Shown here in pieces: positions 8,583-18,731 of a stretch of DNA of 53,136 nt. A program made the position numbers and the translations under genes. Location of the stretch: positions 1 through 53,136 of the forward strand of contig JAFTDG010000040.1 in NCBI GenBank assembly GCA_017454325.1. Reading direction: 5' to 3'. The first letter of the stretch is position 1. Every line of letters begins with the position of its first letter. A model generated the notes under the pieces. The model saw only the letters and a list, made by a program, of their open reading frames with translations. It was not told where the DNA came from and made no database searches. This DNA comes from Desulfovibrio sp. (GTDB lineage: Bacteria > Desulfobacterota > Desulfovibrionia > Desulfovibrionales > Desulfovibrionaceae).

Positions 8583-9890
8583 ATGTGCTGCGGGAAGAAG
8601 CTTCCTGAAGGCAGCACGGCACGCAAGCTGTGCGACCTTGATGCTGATGCCCGCAGGGAGTATTGGGCCTGTCTGGCATTACGTCACTGCCATGGGTTGG
8701 GCGCTCGTTCCGTTTGTTGTCTACTACAGCACTTTGGTTCTGCCTATGCGGCCGTACAGGGACAGGCACATTGGCGAGAAGCAGGGTTGCGCAGTGACAT
8801 GGCCCAGGTCTTGGCATCAAATGCATGGCGAACATCGGCCCGAATAGAATGGGATAGGGCTTGTAGCCTGAACGCCTTTGTGGTCTTCTGGAAAGATCCG
8901 GCATATCCCCCCCTGTTGCGACGTATTGTTGATGCGCCCCCCCTGTTATATTGCCGGGGTGATATTTCCCTGCTCCAAACCCCCTGTTTTGCTGTGGTGG
9001 GCGCGCGCAAAGCAACTGAGCACGGTCTTACTGTGGCCAAACACATGGCGCATTGTCTTGCCGCCTATGGCCTGACTATCGTTTCCGGCATGGCATTGGG
9101 TATCGACAGGATAGCCCATGAAGCTGCGCTCCATGGCGTGGGGCGCAGCATTGGCGTGTTGGGCACAGGTATTGATATGGCCTACCCACGACAAAATATG
9201 TCTCTCTTTGAAGCCATGGAAAGTAGCGGGCTGCTGGTTTCAGAATTTGCCCCAGGCACACCGCCTCAGGCATGCAATTTCCCCATTCGCAATCGTATCA
9301 TAAGCGGGCTATCTTTGGGAGTGCTTGTGGTGGAGGCCGCCGATCGATCAGGCAGTCTTATAACGGCACGGCTTGCTTTGGAACAAAACCGAGACGTTTA
9401 TGCAGTGCCCGGCCCCGCATTGGATGTCCATTGCCTTGGCAGCCAGGAGCTTGTGCGACAGGGGGCACAGGCCGTGTTCTGCGCAGAGGATATCCTGCGT
9501 GATCTGGCGGAGCAGCTGCGGCATTATGGCATCAGCATGGCCAACCTGTCACAGAAAATGAAAGAAGCGTCTGGGGTCGGCAGACATATATCTGCGACTG
9601 AACATGACACAAAAAACGCAGCAGGAAGTTATGTGCAGCAACCTAAAGATGACCGAAGGCCTGCTGCCACATTGCCTTCTGGCGAACTGGCTGCAGTACA
9701 GCAGCTGACTGCTTCGGACGATACTGCAACGATCCTTCGCTACTTATGTGTCAACGGGCCAACCCAGTCCGATGTGCTGGCAAATGCTGCTGGTCTGTCC
9801 GCTTCTGCCACCAATACAGTACTCATTGGCCTTGAAATGCTGGGACAGGTACGGCGCCTGCCTGGGGCACGTTACGAGGCGGTCACATGA
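8583..9890 (+). CDS. dprA: DNA-processing protein DprA
   Basis: Rossmann-fold single-strand DNA-binding protein that loads RecA on incoming DNA during natural transformation. The core, about residues 130-300, shows the family motifs GARKATEHGLTVA, IVSGMALGIDRIAHEAAL, GVLGTGIDMAYPRQN, FPIRNRIISGLS and SGSLITARLALEQNRDVYAVPG. The N-terminus carries a helix-hairpin-helix/SAM-like region and the last about 65 residues a winged helix (DVLANAAGLSASATNTVLIGL). 435 residues, somewhat long because of a low-complexity insert near 325-360. The start has no clear Shine-Dalgarno and lies 2 bases after the upstream stop, so translational coupling is likely. It overlaps xerC/D by four bases (ATGA). Confidence 0.93.
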   Translation: MCCGKKLPEGSTARKLCDLDADARREYWACLALRHCHGLGARSVCCLLQHFGSAYAAVQGQAHWREAGLRSDMAQVLASNAWRTSARIEWDRACSLNAFVVFWKDPAYPPLLRRIVDAPPLLYCRGDISLLQTPCFAVVGARKATEHGLTVAKHMAHCLAAYGLTIVSGMALGIDRIAHEAALHGVGRSIGVLGTGIDMAYPRQNMSLFEAMESSGLLVSEFAPGTPPQACNFPIRNRIISGLSLGVLVVEAADRSGSLITARLALEQNRDVYAVPGPALDVHCLGSQELVRQGAQAVFCAEDILRDLAEQLRHYGISMANLSQKMKEASGVGRHISATEHDTKNAAGSYVQQPKDDRRPAATLPSGELAAVQQLTASDDTATILRYLCVNGPTQSDVLANAAGLSASATNTVLIGLEMLGQVRRLPGARYEAVT

Positions 9891-10813
9891 ACGACGCTGT
9901 AGAGAATTTTCTGGCCTGGCTGGCCGTGCAGAAAGGCGCCTCTCAGGCTACGCAAAAGGCCTATGGCAGTGACTTGCTCCAGCTGGATGCTTTTTTGCAT
10001 AGTCAGGGGGTTGATCTCACTCATGTGGAAAACATAACCAGGCGGCACATACAGGCCTATCTCGCATGGCTGTTTCGCCAGGGTGAAGCTAAGAGCTCTA
10101 TGGCTCGCAAACTGGCTGCGGCTCGTACTTTTATACGCTTCCAGCAGCGCAACGGTCTTGTGGTGGAAAATGTGGCTGCGCAGGTACGCAACCCCCGACA
10201 GGAAAAACATCACCCGCGCGTTCTCAATGTGGATGAGACCTTTGCTCTTTTGGACGCGACCGGCAATGCCCCAAATGCAGCTGCAAAGGATCAGTTATGC
10301 CGGGATCTCGCTCTGGCCGAATTGCTTTATGGTTCTGGTCTTCGTATTTCCGAGGCCCTGAATCTCAATGTGGTAGATGTACAGCTTGCTTCCCGTGTGC
10401 TGCGGGTCATGGGCAAGGGGGTAAAAGAGCGTCTGGCCCCGCTGTCTGACACATCCTTCACAAGCCTTGTCGCATGGCTAAAAACGCGCCATCATCTTGC
10501 CAAACCGGAAGAACAGGCACTTTTTGTAGGCACGCGCGGGGCACGCCTTAACAGGCGAGAAGCTGCACGTATCATTGCACGGTTATGTCGCCGTGCCGGC
10601 CTGGATGTTACCATTTCACCGCACTGTCTGCGGCACTCCTTTGCCACACATCTGTTGGCTGCCGGAGCTGATTTGCGGAGCGTACAGGAGCTGCTTGGAC
10701 ATCAAAGACTCACCACGACACAGCGCTATACGCAAGTAAGTCTGGAGCATTTGACTGAGATCTATGATAAGGCACATCCCAGGGCTGAAAAAAATTTCAC
10801 GAAGGAAAAATAG
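9887..10813 (+). CDS. Tyrosine recombinase XerC/XerD
   Basis: Site-specific recombinase that resolves chromosome dimers at dif. The catalytic set is complete: Arg153 (GSGLRISEAL), Lys177 region (GKGVKERLAPL), His246 and Arg249 (HCLRHSFATHLL), His272 (LGHQRLTT) and nucleophile Tyr281. Residues about 1-100 are the SAM-like core-binding domain. Length of 308 is standard. The ATG overlaps the dprA stop as ATGA, a coupled pair often seen in bacteria. XerC and XerD cannot be told apart here; the second copy is not in the window. Confidence 0.93.
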   Translation: MNDAVENFLAWLAVQKGASQATQKAYGSDLLQLDAFLHSQGVDLTHVENITRRHIQAYLAWLFRQGEAKSSMARKLAAARTFIRFQQRNGLVVENVAAQVRNPRQEKHHPRVLNVDETFALLDATGNAPNAAAKDQLCRDLALAELLYGSGLRISEALNLNVVDVQLASRVLRVMGKGVKERLAPLSDTSFTSLVAWLKTRHHLAKPEEQALFVGTRGARLNRREAARIIARLCRRAGLDVTISPHCLRHSFATHLLAAGADLRSVQELLGHQRLTTTQRYTQVSLEHLTEIYDKAHPRAEKNFTKEK

Positions 10814-10850
10814 ATTATTATTGCGAGAGGTTAGCAGCATATTGTCCGTG

Positions 10851-10876
10851 CAGACATGGCCTGTGTCTGTTTTTTT
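10851..10876 (+). terminator. Terminator after the cpoB-like/dprA/xer operon
   Basis: CAGACA (10851-10856) pairs with TGTCTG (10864-10869) over a 7-base loop and is followed by seven T (10870-10876). It lies 38 bases beyond the recombinase stop. Confidence 0.8.
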
Positions 10877-10888
10877 CTGCTGCTGAAC

Positions 10889-10917
10889 TTGGCATGATGC
10901 AGCCTTTGTGCTATTAC
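10889..10917 (+). promoter_or_regulatory. Candidate promoter of the pyrophosphatase gene
   Basis: TTGGCA (10889-10894), a 17-base spacer, then TATTAC (10912-10917). It lies just after the previous terminator. A start near 10924 would place a short stem-loop (GCGGT 10925-10929 with ACCGC 10938-10942) at the very 5' end of the message. Confidence 0.55.
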
Positions 10918-10982
10918 GAACAAAGCGGTTATACAAGACCGCTCATATTGTTCATAAGTAATACCCGGAAGGAGAGACTATC

Positions 10983-11900
10983 ATGGCCGCACTCGTCATT
11001 GGTCACATGAATCCCGATACGGACAGCATCACCGCTGCCATTGCTTGCGCTGACCTCTTGAAGAAACTTGGCAAGGATGTGGTGCCTGCCGCACAAGGCG
11101 AACCCACTCCCGAAACCAAATTCGTTCTGGATAAATTTGGTCTTACCGCGCCCCAGGTAGTCAATGATGTGGCCGGTAAAGATATCTATCTGGTAGACTT
11201 CTCCGATCTGGCTCAGGCTCCAAAGGGAATGGATTCCGCGTGTGTAAAAGGCATTGTGGACCATCACAAGCTGGGTGACGTGACCACCGCAGCACCGCTG
11301 GATGCTTGGATTTGGGCGGTAGGCTGTACCGGCACTGTGCTTAAAAACATGTATGATTTCTATGGTGTTGAAATTCCTAAGAATATTGCCGGTGCTATGC
11401 TCTGCGCCATCCTCTCTGACACGGTTATTTTCAAGTCACCCACCTGCACTGATGCGGACAAAAAAGCCGTGGAAGCCCTGGCAAAAATTGCCGGTGTTGC
11501 CGATGTGAAGGCCTTGGGCATGGAGATGTTTAAGGTCAAGAGCGCCGTTGACGGTGCCTCTATGCACGACTTGGTCTTCCGTGACTACAAAGATTTTGAT
11601 ATGAATGGCAATAAAGTGGGCATCGGTCAGCTTGAAGTTGTTGATCTGTCTTTGCTTGATAATGTTAAGGCCGGTTTGCAGGCTGAAATTGCCAAGGTTA
11701 AGAGCGAAGGCCGTCATAGTGTCTTTCTGTTGCTGACAGACATTATGAAAGAAGGTTCAGAAATGCTTATCGTTTCCGATGATCCATCCGTGGTCAAGAA
11801 GGCCTTTGGCGTTGAGCCCAAAGGCAACTCTGTGTGGCTGGACGGTGTAATGAGCCGTAAGAAGCAGGTTGTACCTAACTTTGAGAAGGCTTTCAAATAA
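10983..11900 (+). CDS. ppaC: Manganese-dependent inorganic pyrophosphatase (family II)
   Basis: Hydrolyses pyrophosphate to phosphate in the cytoplasm. In a sulfate reducer this pulls the ATP sulfurylase reaction toward APS. Family II DHH-phosphoesterase motifs are plain: GHMNPDTDSITAAIA at residues 7-21 (metal-binding His, Asp, Asp), VDFSD near 76, and the DHH signature VDHHKLGD near 93. The C-terminal DHHA2 domain ends with the substrate-binding SRKKQVVP near 292-299. Length of 305 matches PpaC without CBS insert. AAGGAG stands before the ATG. Transcribed alone, between two terminators. Confidence 0.94.
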   Translation: MAALVIGHMNPDTDSITAAIACADLLKKLGKDVVPAAQGEPTPETKFVLDKFGLTAPQVVNDVAGKDIYLVDFSDLAQAPKGMDSACVKGIVDHHKLGDVTTAAPLDAWIWAVGCTGTVLKNMYDFYGVEIPKNIAGAMLCAILSDTVIFKSPTCTDADKKAVEALAKIAGVADVKALGMEMFKVKSAVDGASMHDLVFRDYKDFDMNGNKVGIGQLEVVDLSLLDNVKAGLQAEIAKVKSEGRHSVFLLLTDIMKEGSEMLIVSDDPSVVKKAFGVEPKGNSVWLDGVMSRKKQVVPNFEKAFK

Positions 11901-11924
11901 CATAACGTCTGCATTATTATACTG

Positions 11925-11970
11925 CGCCGTGTTTGGGGCGGCCCGTAAGGGCCACTCAAATACGGCGTTT
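11925..11970 (+). terminator. Terminator after ppaC
   Basis: A long stem in which CGCCGT (11925-11930) pairs with ACGGCG (11962-11967) and an inner GGCCC-GTAA-GGGCC hairpin caps it, followed by TTTGTGTTT. Located 25 bases after the ppaC stop. Confidence 0.8.
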
Positions 11971-12044
11971 GTGTTTACTCAAAGGTATGCTGCTTTTTAT
12001 ATTAGATTTGTATAGGATGGCAAGGTAATTCACAGTATTGTTTA

Positions 12045-12073
12045 TTGACATCATCTGTATAACAGTCTAATTT
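12045..12073 (+). promoter_or_regulatory. Possible guaB promoter
   Basis: A perfect TTGACA (12045-12050) sits 69 bases before guaB, and TAATTT follows after 17 bases. The -10 match is poor, and alternatives such as TATAAC at 12059 exist, so only the -35 element is persuasive. The surrounding DNA is AT-rich. Confidence 0.35.
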
Positions 12074-12103
12074 TAAACAATTTTTGTAAATAGTTTTAGC
12101 TAA

Positions 12104-13576
<1,473 letters not shown>

Positions 13577-13641
13577 TATGCCCTTATGATGATGTTCTTC
13601 TATCAGTGAACACAGGCAACAGGCTTCAGTCGAGGAAGATC

Positions 13642-15177
13642 ATGCCAAGCAAGGTCGTTATTATTGACTATGGCTCACAAGTTACGCAGCTCATAGCACG
13701 CCGGGTACGCGAAGCTGGCGTTTATTCTGAAATCCACTCCTGTGTTACCAGCATTGATGAAGTCAGAGCATTGCGGCCGGATGCGCTTATTCTTTCTGGC
13801 GGTCCTGCAAGCGTTGGTGAGGCAGATGCTCCTGCTCTTGACCCTGGTTTTCTTGAGCTGGGCGTACCTGTACTCGGCATTTGCTATGGTATGCAGCTGC
13901 TGGCCCAAGAGCTTGGAGGCAAGCTGGCGCGATCACATACACGGGAATACGGTCCGGCAGATTTAACGATTGTCAACTCCTGTCCTCTTTGGGATGGCGT
14001 ACAGAGTCCTTCACGAGTATGGATGAGCCATGGGGACAAGGTGCTTACGCCGCCTCCAGGCTTTGTGGTTACGGGGCGTACGCCAACGCTTGACGTAGCT
14101 GCCATGGCTGACGAAACGCGCAAAATCTATGCTGTGCAGTTTCATCCAGAGGTACACCACAGCGTCGACGGTGAACGTATTTTACATAACTTTCTCTTCA
14201 AGGTGGCGAACCTTGCTGCCGATTGGACAATGTCATCCTTTGTCGAGCATATTGTAGATGACATGGCCCGACAGGTTGGGGACAGCCATGTAGTCTGTGC
14301 CCTTTCCGGAGGCATTGACTCCACTGTAGTCGCAGTCCTGCTGCATAAGGCCATTGGCAGACGGCTGCATTGTATTTTTGTAGATAACGGTCTTCTGCGT
14401 TCAGGCGAAGTCGAAGAGGTTTCCAACTATCTACGCAGGCATTTTGACCTCAATCTCACTGTGGTACAGGCAGGACAGCGTTTTCTAGCCTTGCTTAAAG
14501 GGGTGGATGACCCTGAAAAAAAACGAAAAATTATAGGTCATACCTTTATAGAAATTTTTGATGAAGAGGCCAAAAAACTACCTAAGGTGGATTTTTTGGC
14601 ACAGGGTACGCTGTATCCCGATGTCATTGAATCAATCTCTCATAAAGGCCCCAGTGCCGTAATTAAGAGCCACCATAATGTGGGCGGATTACCAGAAAGC
14701 ATGAAGCTCAAGCTTATTGAGCCCTTGCGTGAACTCTTTAAGGATGAAGTTCGTAAGGTAGCCTCTGAGCTCAGTATGCCTGATGCTATTGTCTGGCGTC
14801 AGCCTTTTCCCGGGCCAGGATTGGCTATCCGTGTGCTTGGGGAAATTACCGAAGAGCGATTGCACATTTTGCGTCAGGCAGACAAAATCGTACAGGATGA
14901 ACTTCGTGAATCTGGCTGGTATCGAAAAGTCTGGCAGGGATTTGCAGTGCTACTGCCCCTCAGAACTGTGGGGGTAATGGGCGATGGTCGTACCTACGAA
15001 CATGTTATCGCCCTGCGCGTTGTGGATAGCGTAGACGCCATGACTGCCGACTGGTCACGTCTGCCGGCCGATCTTGTCGCGCATATATCTGGTCGTATCA
15101 TCAATGAAGTGCAGGGCGTCAACCGAGTGGTGTATGACGTTTCCTCCAAACCGCCTAGCACCATTGAGTGGGAATAA
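13642..15177 (+). CDS. guaA: GMP synthase (glutamine-hydrolysing)
   Basis: Aminates XMP to GMP with ATP and glutamine. I choose the ATG at 13642 ([11 protein letters not shown]) because GAGGAA precedes it; an upstream in-frame ATG at 13606 would add 12 unrelated residues. The resulting 511 residues fit the family. The N-terminal class I glutaminase has nucleophile Cys81 (GICYGMQ) and the VQFHPEVHH His/Glu pair near 169-171. The ATP pyrophosphatase domain has the P-loop LSGGIDSTV near 220, and the C-terminal dimerisation domain ends PPSTIEWE as is standard. Confidence 0.96.
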   Translation: MPSKVVIIDYGSQVTQLIARRVREAGVYSEIHSCVTSIDEVRALRPDALILSGGPASVGEADAPALDPGFLELGVPVLGICYGMQLLAQELGGKLARSHTREYGPADLTIVNSCPLWDGVQSPSRVWMSHGDKVLTPPPGFVVTGRTPTLDVAAMADETRKIYAVQFHPEVHHSVDGERILHNFLFKVANLAADWTMSSFVEHIVDDMARQVGDSHVVCALSGGIDSTVVAVLLHKAIGRRLHCIFVDNGLLRSGEVEEVSNYLRRHFDLNLTVVQAGQRFLALLKGVDDPEKKRKIIGHTFIEIFDEEAKKLPKVDFLAQGTLYPDVIESISHKGPSAVIKSHHNVGGLPESMKLKLIEPLRELFKDEVRKVASELSMPDAIVWRQPFPGPGLAIRVLGEITEERLHILRQADKIVQDELRESGWYRKVWQGFAVLLPLRTVGVMGDGRTYEHVIALRVVDSVDAMTADWSRLPADLVAHISGRIINEVQGVNRVVYDVSSKPPSTIEWE

Positions 15178-15179
15178 AA

Positions 15180-15228
15180 AGGTAATCCTCGGAAGCTCTT
15201 GGTTCTACAGCTTCCGAGGTTTGCCTTT
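15180..15228. terminator. Bidirectional terminator between guaA and asnS
   Basis: An 11-bp perfect stem (CCTCGGAAGCT at 15187-15197 with AGCTTCCGAGG at 15209-15219) lies between the convergent guaA and asnS stops. On the plus strand it is followed by TTTGCCTTT; on the minus strand by ATTACCTTTTTA. It can serve both genes. Confidence 0.85.
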
Positions 15229-15229
15229 G

Positions 15230-16594
15230 CTAGAACTCCAAATTCCCCGGTGTGCGTGGGAAAGGTATCACGTCGCGTATATTGTTGATGCCAGTGAGCA
15301 TCATAAGCAGTCTTTCAAAACCTAGACCAAAACCGCAATGCGGTACGGTTCCGAAACGCCGCAGATCCAAATACCACCAGTAGTCCTGTGGATTTTGTCC
15401 CAGTTCGCAGATGCGTTTTTCAAGTATATCCAGACGTTCCTCTCGCTGTGAACCGCCAATCAGCTCGCCAATACGCGGCACAAGCAAATCCATTGCGGCT
15501 ACGGTTTTTCCATCGGCATTCTGCCGCATGTAGAACGCCTTAATTTCTTTGGGGTAGTCAGATACGATAACAGGTTTCCTAAAATGTTCTTCTGCCAAGA
15601 AGCGCTCGTGCTCAGTCTGCAAATCCGTACCAAAGCTGACAGGATAGGTAAAGTCTTTACCGCATTTTTGTAGGATATCCACAGCCTCCATATAAGTCAC
15701 ACGGGCAAAGGGGGTGGCCAGCATATTCTTGAGACGTGCTATGAGGCCCTTATCCACAAAGCTGTCAAAGAGTTTGAGGTCAGCTTCGCAGTGAGTAAGT
15801 ATATGCTCTACTACATGTCGGGTGAGACTCTCACCGAGATCCATGAGATCGTTCAGATCGGCGAAGGCCATCTCTGGCTCTATCATCCAAAATTCAGCAG
15901 CATGACGAGGCGTATTGGAATTCTCAGCTCGAAAAGTTGGCCCAAAGGTATAGACTCGCCCCAAGCCTGTTGCCAGAGCTTCAGCCTCCAGTTGTCCAGA
16001 AACAGTCAAATTGCTGCGACGACCGAAAAAATCTTTTGTAAAGTCCTTTTCACCAGGCTCAAGGGTGGTTACGCGAAACATTTCGCCTGCCCCTTCACAG
16101 TCTGAACCAGTAAGTATGGGGGTGTGCATCCAAAAAAAGTGTCTAGAACGGAAAAAATCGTGCACTGCCAAACTTGCTTCGGAACGAATACGGAAGGTAG
16201 CACCATATTTGTTGGTTCGGATGCGCAAGTGTGCAATGGAGCGTAAAAACTCGTCAGAATGGCGTTTTTTCTGCAGAGGAAATGTCTCTGGATCGGCCTT
16301 GCCATACACCTCAATACTTCTTGCTCGTACTTCCCATCGTTGACCCTTGCCAGGTGAGGGTACCAATTCACCTTCAACACGTATGGCAGCACCTGTTGAG
16401 GCAGAACCAAGGGCATCATGGGCAGCCGTTCCTGCGTCCACAATACATTGCATGTTGCCGAGGCATGAACCGTCATTGAGCTCCACAAAGGAGAAGTCCT
16501 TGGCATCGCGGCGTGTTCGAATCCTGCCACAAAGAGTGACAGAGGACTGTGCCTCGTTGGCATTAAGAGCATCGGCAAGTAAGATTCTCTGCAT
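15230..16594 (-). CDS. asnS: Asparaginyl-tRNA synthetase
   Basis: Class IIb aminoacyl-tRNA synthetase charging tRNA-Asn. The N-terminal OB-fold anticodon domain covers about residues 1-110 (VTLCGRIRTRRDAKDFSFVE). Class II motif 2 reads FRAENSNTPRHAAEFWMIEPE, and motif 3 GFGLGFERLLMMLTG sits near the C-terminus. The start is taken as the ATG at 16594 (MQRILLADAL), with AGAGG 7 bases upstream, giving 454 residues; an in-frame ATG at 16645 lies in the preceding terminator region. The Asn rather than Asp assignment rests on the overall AsnRS-like sequence and size (AspRS is about 590). Confidence 0.93.
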   Translation of the reverse strand: MQRILLADALNANEAQSSVTLCGRIRTRRDAKDFSFVELNDGSCLGNMQCIVDAGTAAHDALGSASTGAAIRVEGELVPSPGKGQRWEVRARSIEVYGKADPETFPLQKKRHSDEFLRSIAHLRIRTNKYGATFRIRSEASLAVHDFFRSRHFFWMHTPILTGSDCEGAGEMFRVTTLEPGEKDFTKDFFGRRSNLTVSGQLEAEALATGLGRVYTFGPTFRAENSNTPRHAAEFWMIEPEMAFADLNDLMDLGESLTRHVVEHILTHCEADLKLFDSFVDKGLIARLKNMLATPFARVTYMEAVDILQKCGKDFTYPVSFGTDLQTEHERFLAEEHFRKPVIVSDYPKEIKAFYMRQNADGKTVAAMDLLVPRIGELIGGSQREERLDILEKRICELGQNPQDYWWYLDLRRFGTVPHCGFGLGFERLLMMLTGINNIRDVIPFPRTPGNLEF

Positions 16595-16625
16595 GATATT
16601 CCTCTCTAGGGATGCTACAGGCAAG

Positions 16626-16674
16626 TATAAATACGGCGCAAACACGCTTCATAAGAAGAGCATGTCTGCGCCGT
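16626..16674 (-). terminator. Terminator of the aprBA-qmo operon
   Basis: On the minus strand ACGGCGCA (16667-16674) pairs with TGCGCCGT (16633-16640), and the intervening bases fold further (ACATGCT with AAGCGTGT). The tail is ATTTATAC. It lies between the qmoD-like stop and asnS. The T-run is imperfect, so termination may be partial. Confidence 0.6.
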
Positions 16675-16712
16675 CAAAATGCTTTTTGGGAGAGAGATTT
16701 CTCCCCTAAGAG

Positions 16713-17438
16713 TTAGAAACCAAATCCATCGCTATTGGCACCTGAAGAGCCAAAGCCGAAATCGTCCGGAACACTGTTTTCTTCAGGTGCAACGGCTCCG
16801 GCATCTCCAGCTTCGGCTGCGGCAGCTCCAGCTGCAGCACCCCCAACGACCATGCCTTTGAGCCCGTCCTTGATGGCGTCTTTGATAGTTTCCATAAGCT
16901 CGTCATGATTTATGGCGACCTTACCTTGGAACTCAGCTATCTGCCGGCGCATTCCGCCCATATCGGCATTCATGGCTTTAATTTTATCTTCCAGCTCGCC
17001 AACTTTTTTATCAAGCGCACTTGCTCTAGCCTCAGCAGGTTCAAGAGTGCGGACGCGTTCCTCAAGGGCCACGTTGGCAGCAGTCTGTGCGGTCAGACTG
17101 TCCTTTGTTTCAGCAAGGGCATCAAGCACTGCGCCACAGAGGTTCTTGGTTAAGCCATCCATGGCAGGTAGAGAAATGCTGTCGCCAAGCATTCCTTTGC
17201 CGGTGCTGACAAATGCATCCCAAGATTGTCCCTCAACCCAATTGAGATCAGCGAATTTGGGATAGCAACGTACCAGCCATGCGGCTGCAAAAGGTCCTAC
17301 GGCTTTAGCACAAACATCACAGGGTACCGAGCGTCCAGTAACATACCCGGCGATTTCTTTAATATCTACACCTTCTTTGCCCGTCACCAGGGCAAGTACT
17401 GTCTCTACAGGAAAAACTTTGCGAGATGTATCGGACAT
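16713..17438 (-). CDS. QmoD-like conserved protein, promoter-distal gene of the qmo operon
   Basis: 241 residues of no domain I can name. Residues 1-80 hold a CxxC pair (PCDVCAKAVG, Cys39 and Cys42). Residues about 105-175 are a coiled coil (VRTLEPAEARASALDKKVGE onward). Then comes an Ala/Gly-rich stretch and a tail DDFGFGSSGANSDGFGF with repeated Phe-Gly. No signal peptide or membrane span is seen. In Desulfovibrio vulgaris the gene directly after qmoC encodes a conserved hypothetical protein called QmoD (DVU0851), and I assign this gene by position and strand rather than by motif. GAGGAG precedes the ATG; the gap to qmoC is 101 bases. Confidence 0.7.
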   Translation of the reverse strand: MSDTSRKVFPVETVLALVTGKEGVDIKEIAGYVTGRSVPCDVCAKAVGPFAAAWLVRCYPKFADLNWVEGQSWDAFVSTGKGMLGDSISLPAMDGLTKNLCGAVLDALAETKDSLTAQTAANVALEERVRTLEPAEARASALDKKVGELEDKIKAMNADMGGMRRQIAEFQGKVAINHDELMETIKDAIKDGLKGMVVGGAAAGAAAAEAGDAGAVAPEENSVPDDFGFGSSGANSDGFGF

Positions 17439-17539
17439 GGCGATCTTCTCCTCGAAGAGCGGAATTAATTAGCGGTAAGTGTTCGCGTTCTGCAAATATT
17501 TAATCGACCCCAAGAGCCTTCAACCATGGGTCAAAACAG

Positions 17540-18718
17540 TTATCCTCTGCCGTACATACGCACATATACCAATGCTGCCGTGCGGTACACGAAATGCCCG
17601 AGTTTCGTCCAAGGAAGATAGGCAAAGAGCATCCACACAAAAACCAGATGCAGATAGTACACCATGAAAGCGGGGACTACACAATCGGCGAGGCGGAAAC
17701 ACTGAGAGAGCACACCAGTGAGGGCCACTGCCCAAATAATACCAAGGAGGTACCAGTCATGCCAGCTGGAACCATGATTTTTGTTGTTTTGAAGCCACCG
17801 GCGTACTGTCAGTATCGCAAGACCAGCCAAGAGCATAAGCGCGCCTAGGTTTGCTAGCAGCTTTACAGGGAAGGTCAGAGGCATGGGAGTTTCAATACTC
17901 ACCACTGGCCAGATTTTGCCAATCCAGTGCCCTCCGGCCACAATTGCAGTTACAAAGGCCAGAATACAAAAACTGTATACAAGCAGTAAATGTCCAAACT
18001 GGCGGTTATAATGCGTCTTTCCCGTATTCGGCCCTTCCTCGCAGTCACTAAATTTTTTGTGGGTAATAACTTCATCCCAAAGCACATCCCACAAATGCAG
18101 CAGCCAGCAGCGTTTCTGACCAATGACGGTCAACGTGCCCTCTGGCTTGAACATGCCCCACAATTTCACGACGCCGCGTCCAATGATAAAGAGTGCGCCA
18201 AAGAACGTCAGCATAAAGATGGGATCAATAGTATAATCACCATAAAAAATCTGACCAAATACAATACGTCCGTCAAAAGTACGTGGGAACCACGCCCCCA
18301 CAATACTCGCTCTAATCGCCCAGATGACAAGCCAGAGCAAGGCCGGGATGGCAAAAAGCACAGGAAGGCCAGAGGGCTTGCTCATGAGTGTGCCTATGCT
18401 TTTGGGTTCCACAAGGTCGCGGTAGATAACATTGCGTGCAGCACTCATCATGTCTGCCGGCTTGGCACCACGTGGACAGAGGTCAGAACAATTTCCACAG
18501 TTATGGCAGAGCCACAAATCTGCGTCGCCCATAAGCTTATCTTTCAGGCCCCAGGAAGCCCACACCATCTCCTTGCGAGGATAGGGGGCATTGGCAGGAG
18601 CAAGCGGACAGGCCACGGAGCATGTGGCACACTGGTAGCATTTTTTGAGAGAGTCACCACCACTTTCCTGCAGCTCCCTGACAAACTCCAAATCAGGTTT
18701 GATGACACATTGAGCCAT
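17540..18718 (-). CDS. qmoC: Quinone-interacting membrane-bound oxidoreductase subunit QmoC
   Basis: Membrane subunit that takes electrons from menaquinol and passes them to QmoAB and on to AprBA. The N-terminal about 110 residues are HdrC-like with two 4Fe-4S motifs, CYQCATCSVACP and CHNCGNCSDLCP. The rest is a NarI/HdrE-like cytochrome b membrane domain of about six spans. The start is set at 18718 (MAQCVIKPDLEFV), where GGAGG lies 9 bases upstream; a longer reading from 18781 would run back into qmoB. 392 residues. It begins 13 bases after the qmoB stop. Confidence 0.94.
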   Translation of the reverse strand: MAQCVIKPDLEFVRELQESGGDSLKKCYQCATCSVACPLAPANAPYPRKEMVWASWGLKDKLMGDADLWLCHNCGNCSDLCPRGAKPADMMSAARNVIYRDLVEPKSIGTLMSKPSGLPVLFAIPALLWLVIWAIRASIVGAWFPRTFDGRIVFGQIFYGDYTIDPIFMLTFFGALFIIGRGVVKLWGMFKPEGTLTVIGQKRCWLLHLWDVLWDEVITHKKFSDCEEGPNTGKTHYNRQFGHLLLVYSFCILAFVTAIVAGGHWIGKIWPVVSIETPMPLTFPVKLLANLGALMLLAGLAILTVRRWLQNNKNHGSSWHDWYLLGIIWAVALTGVLSQCFRLADCVVPAFMVYYLHLVFVWMLFAYLPWTKLGHFVYRTAALVYVRMYGRG

Positions 18719-18731
18719 TGCAGCCTTCCTC

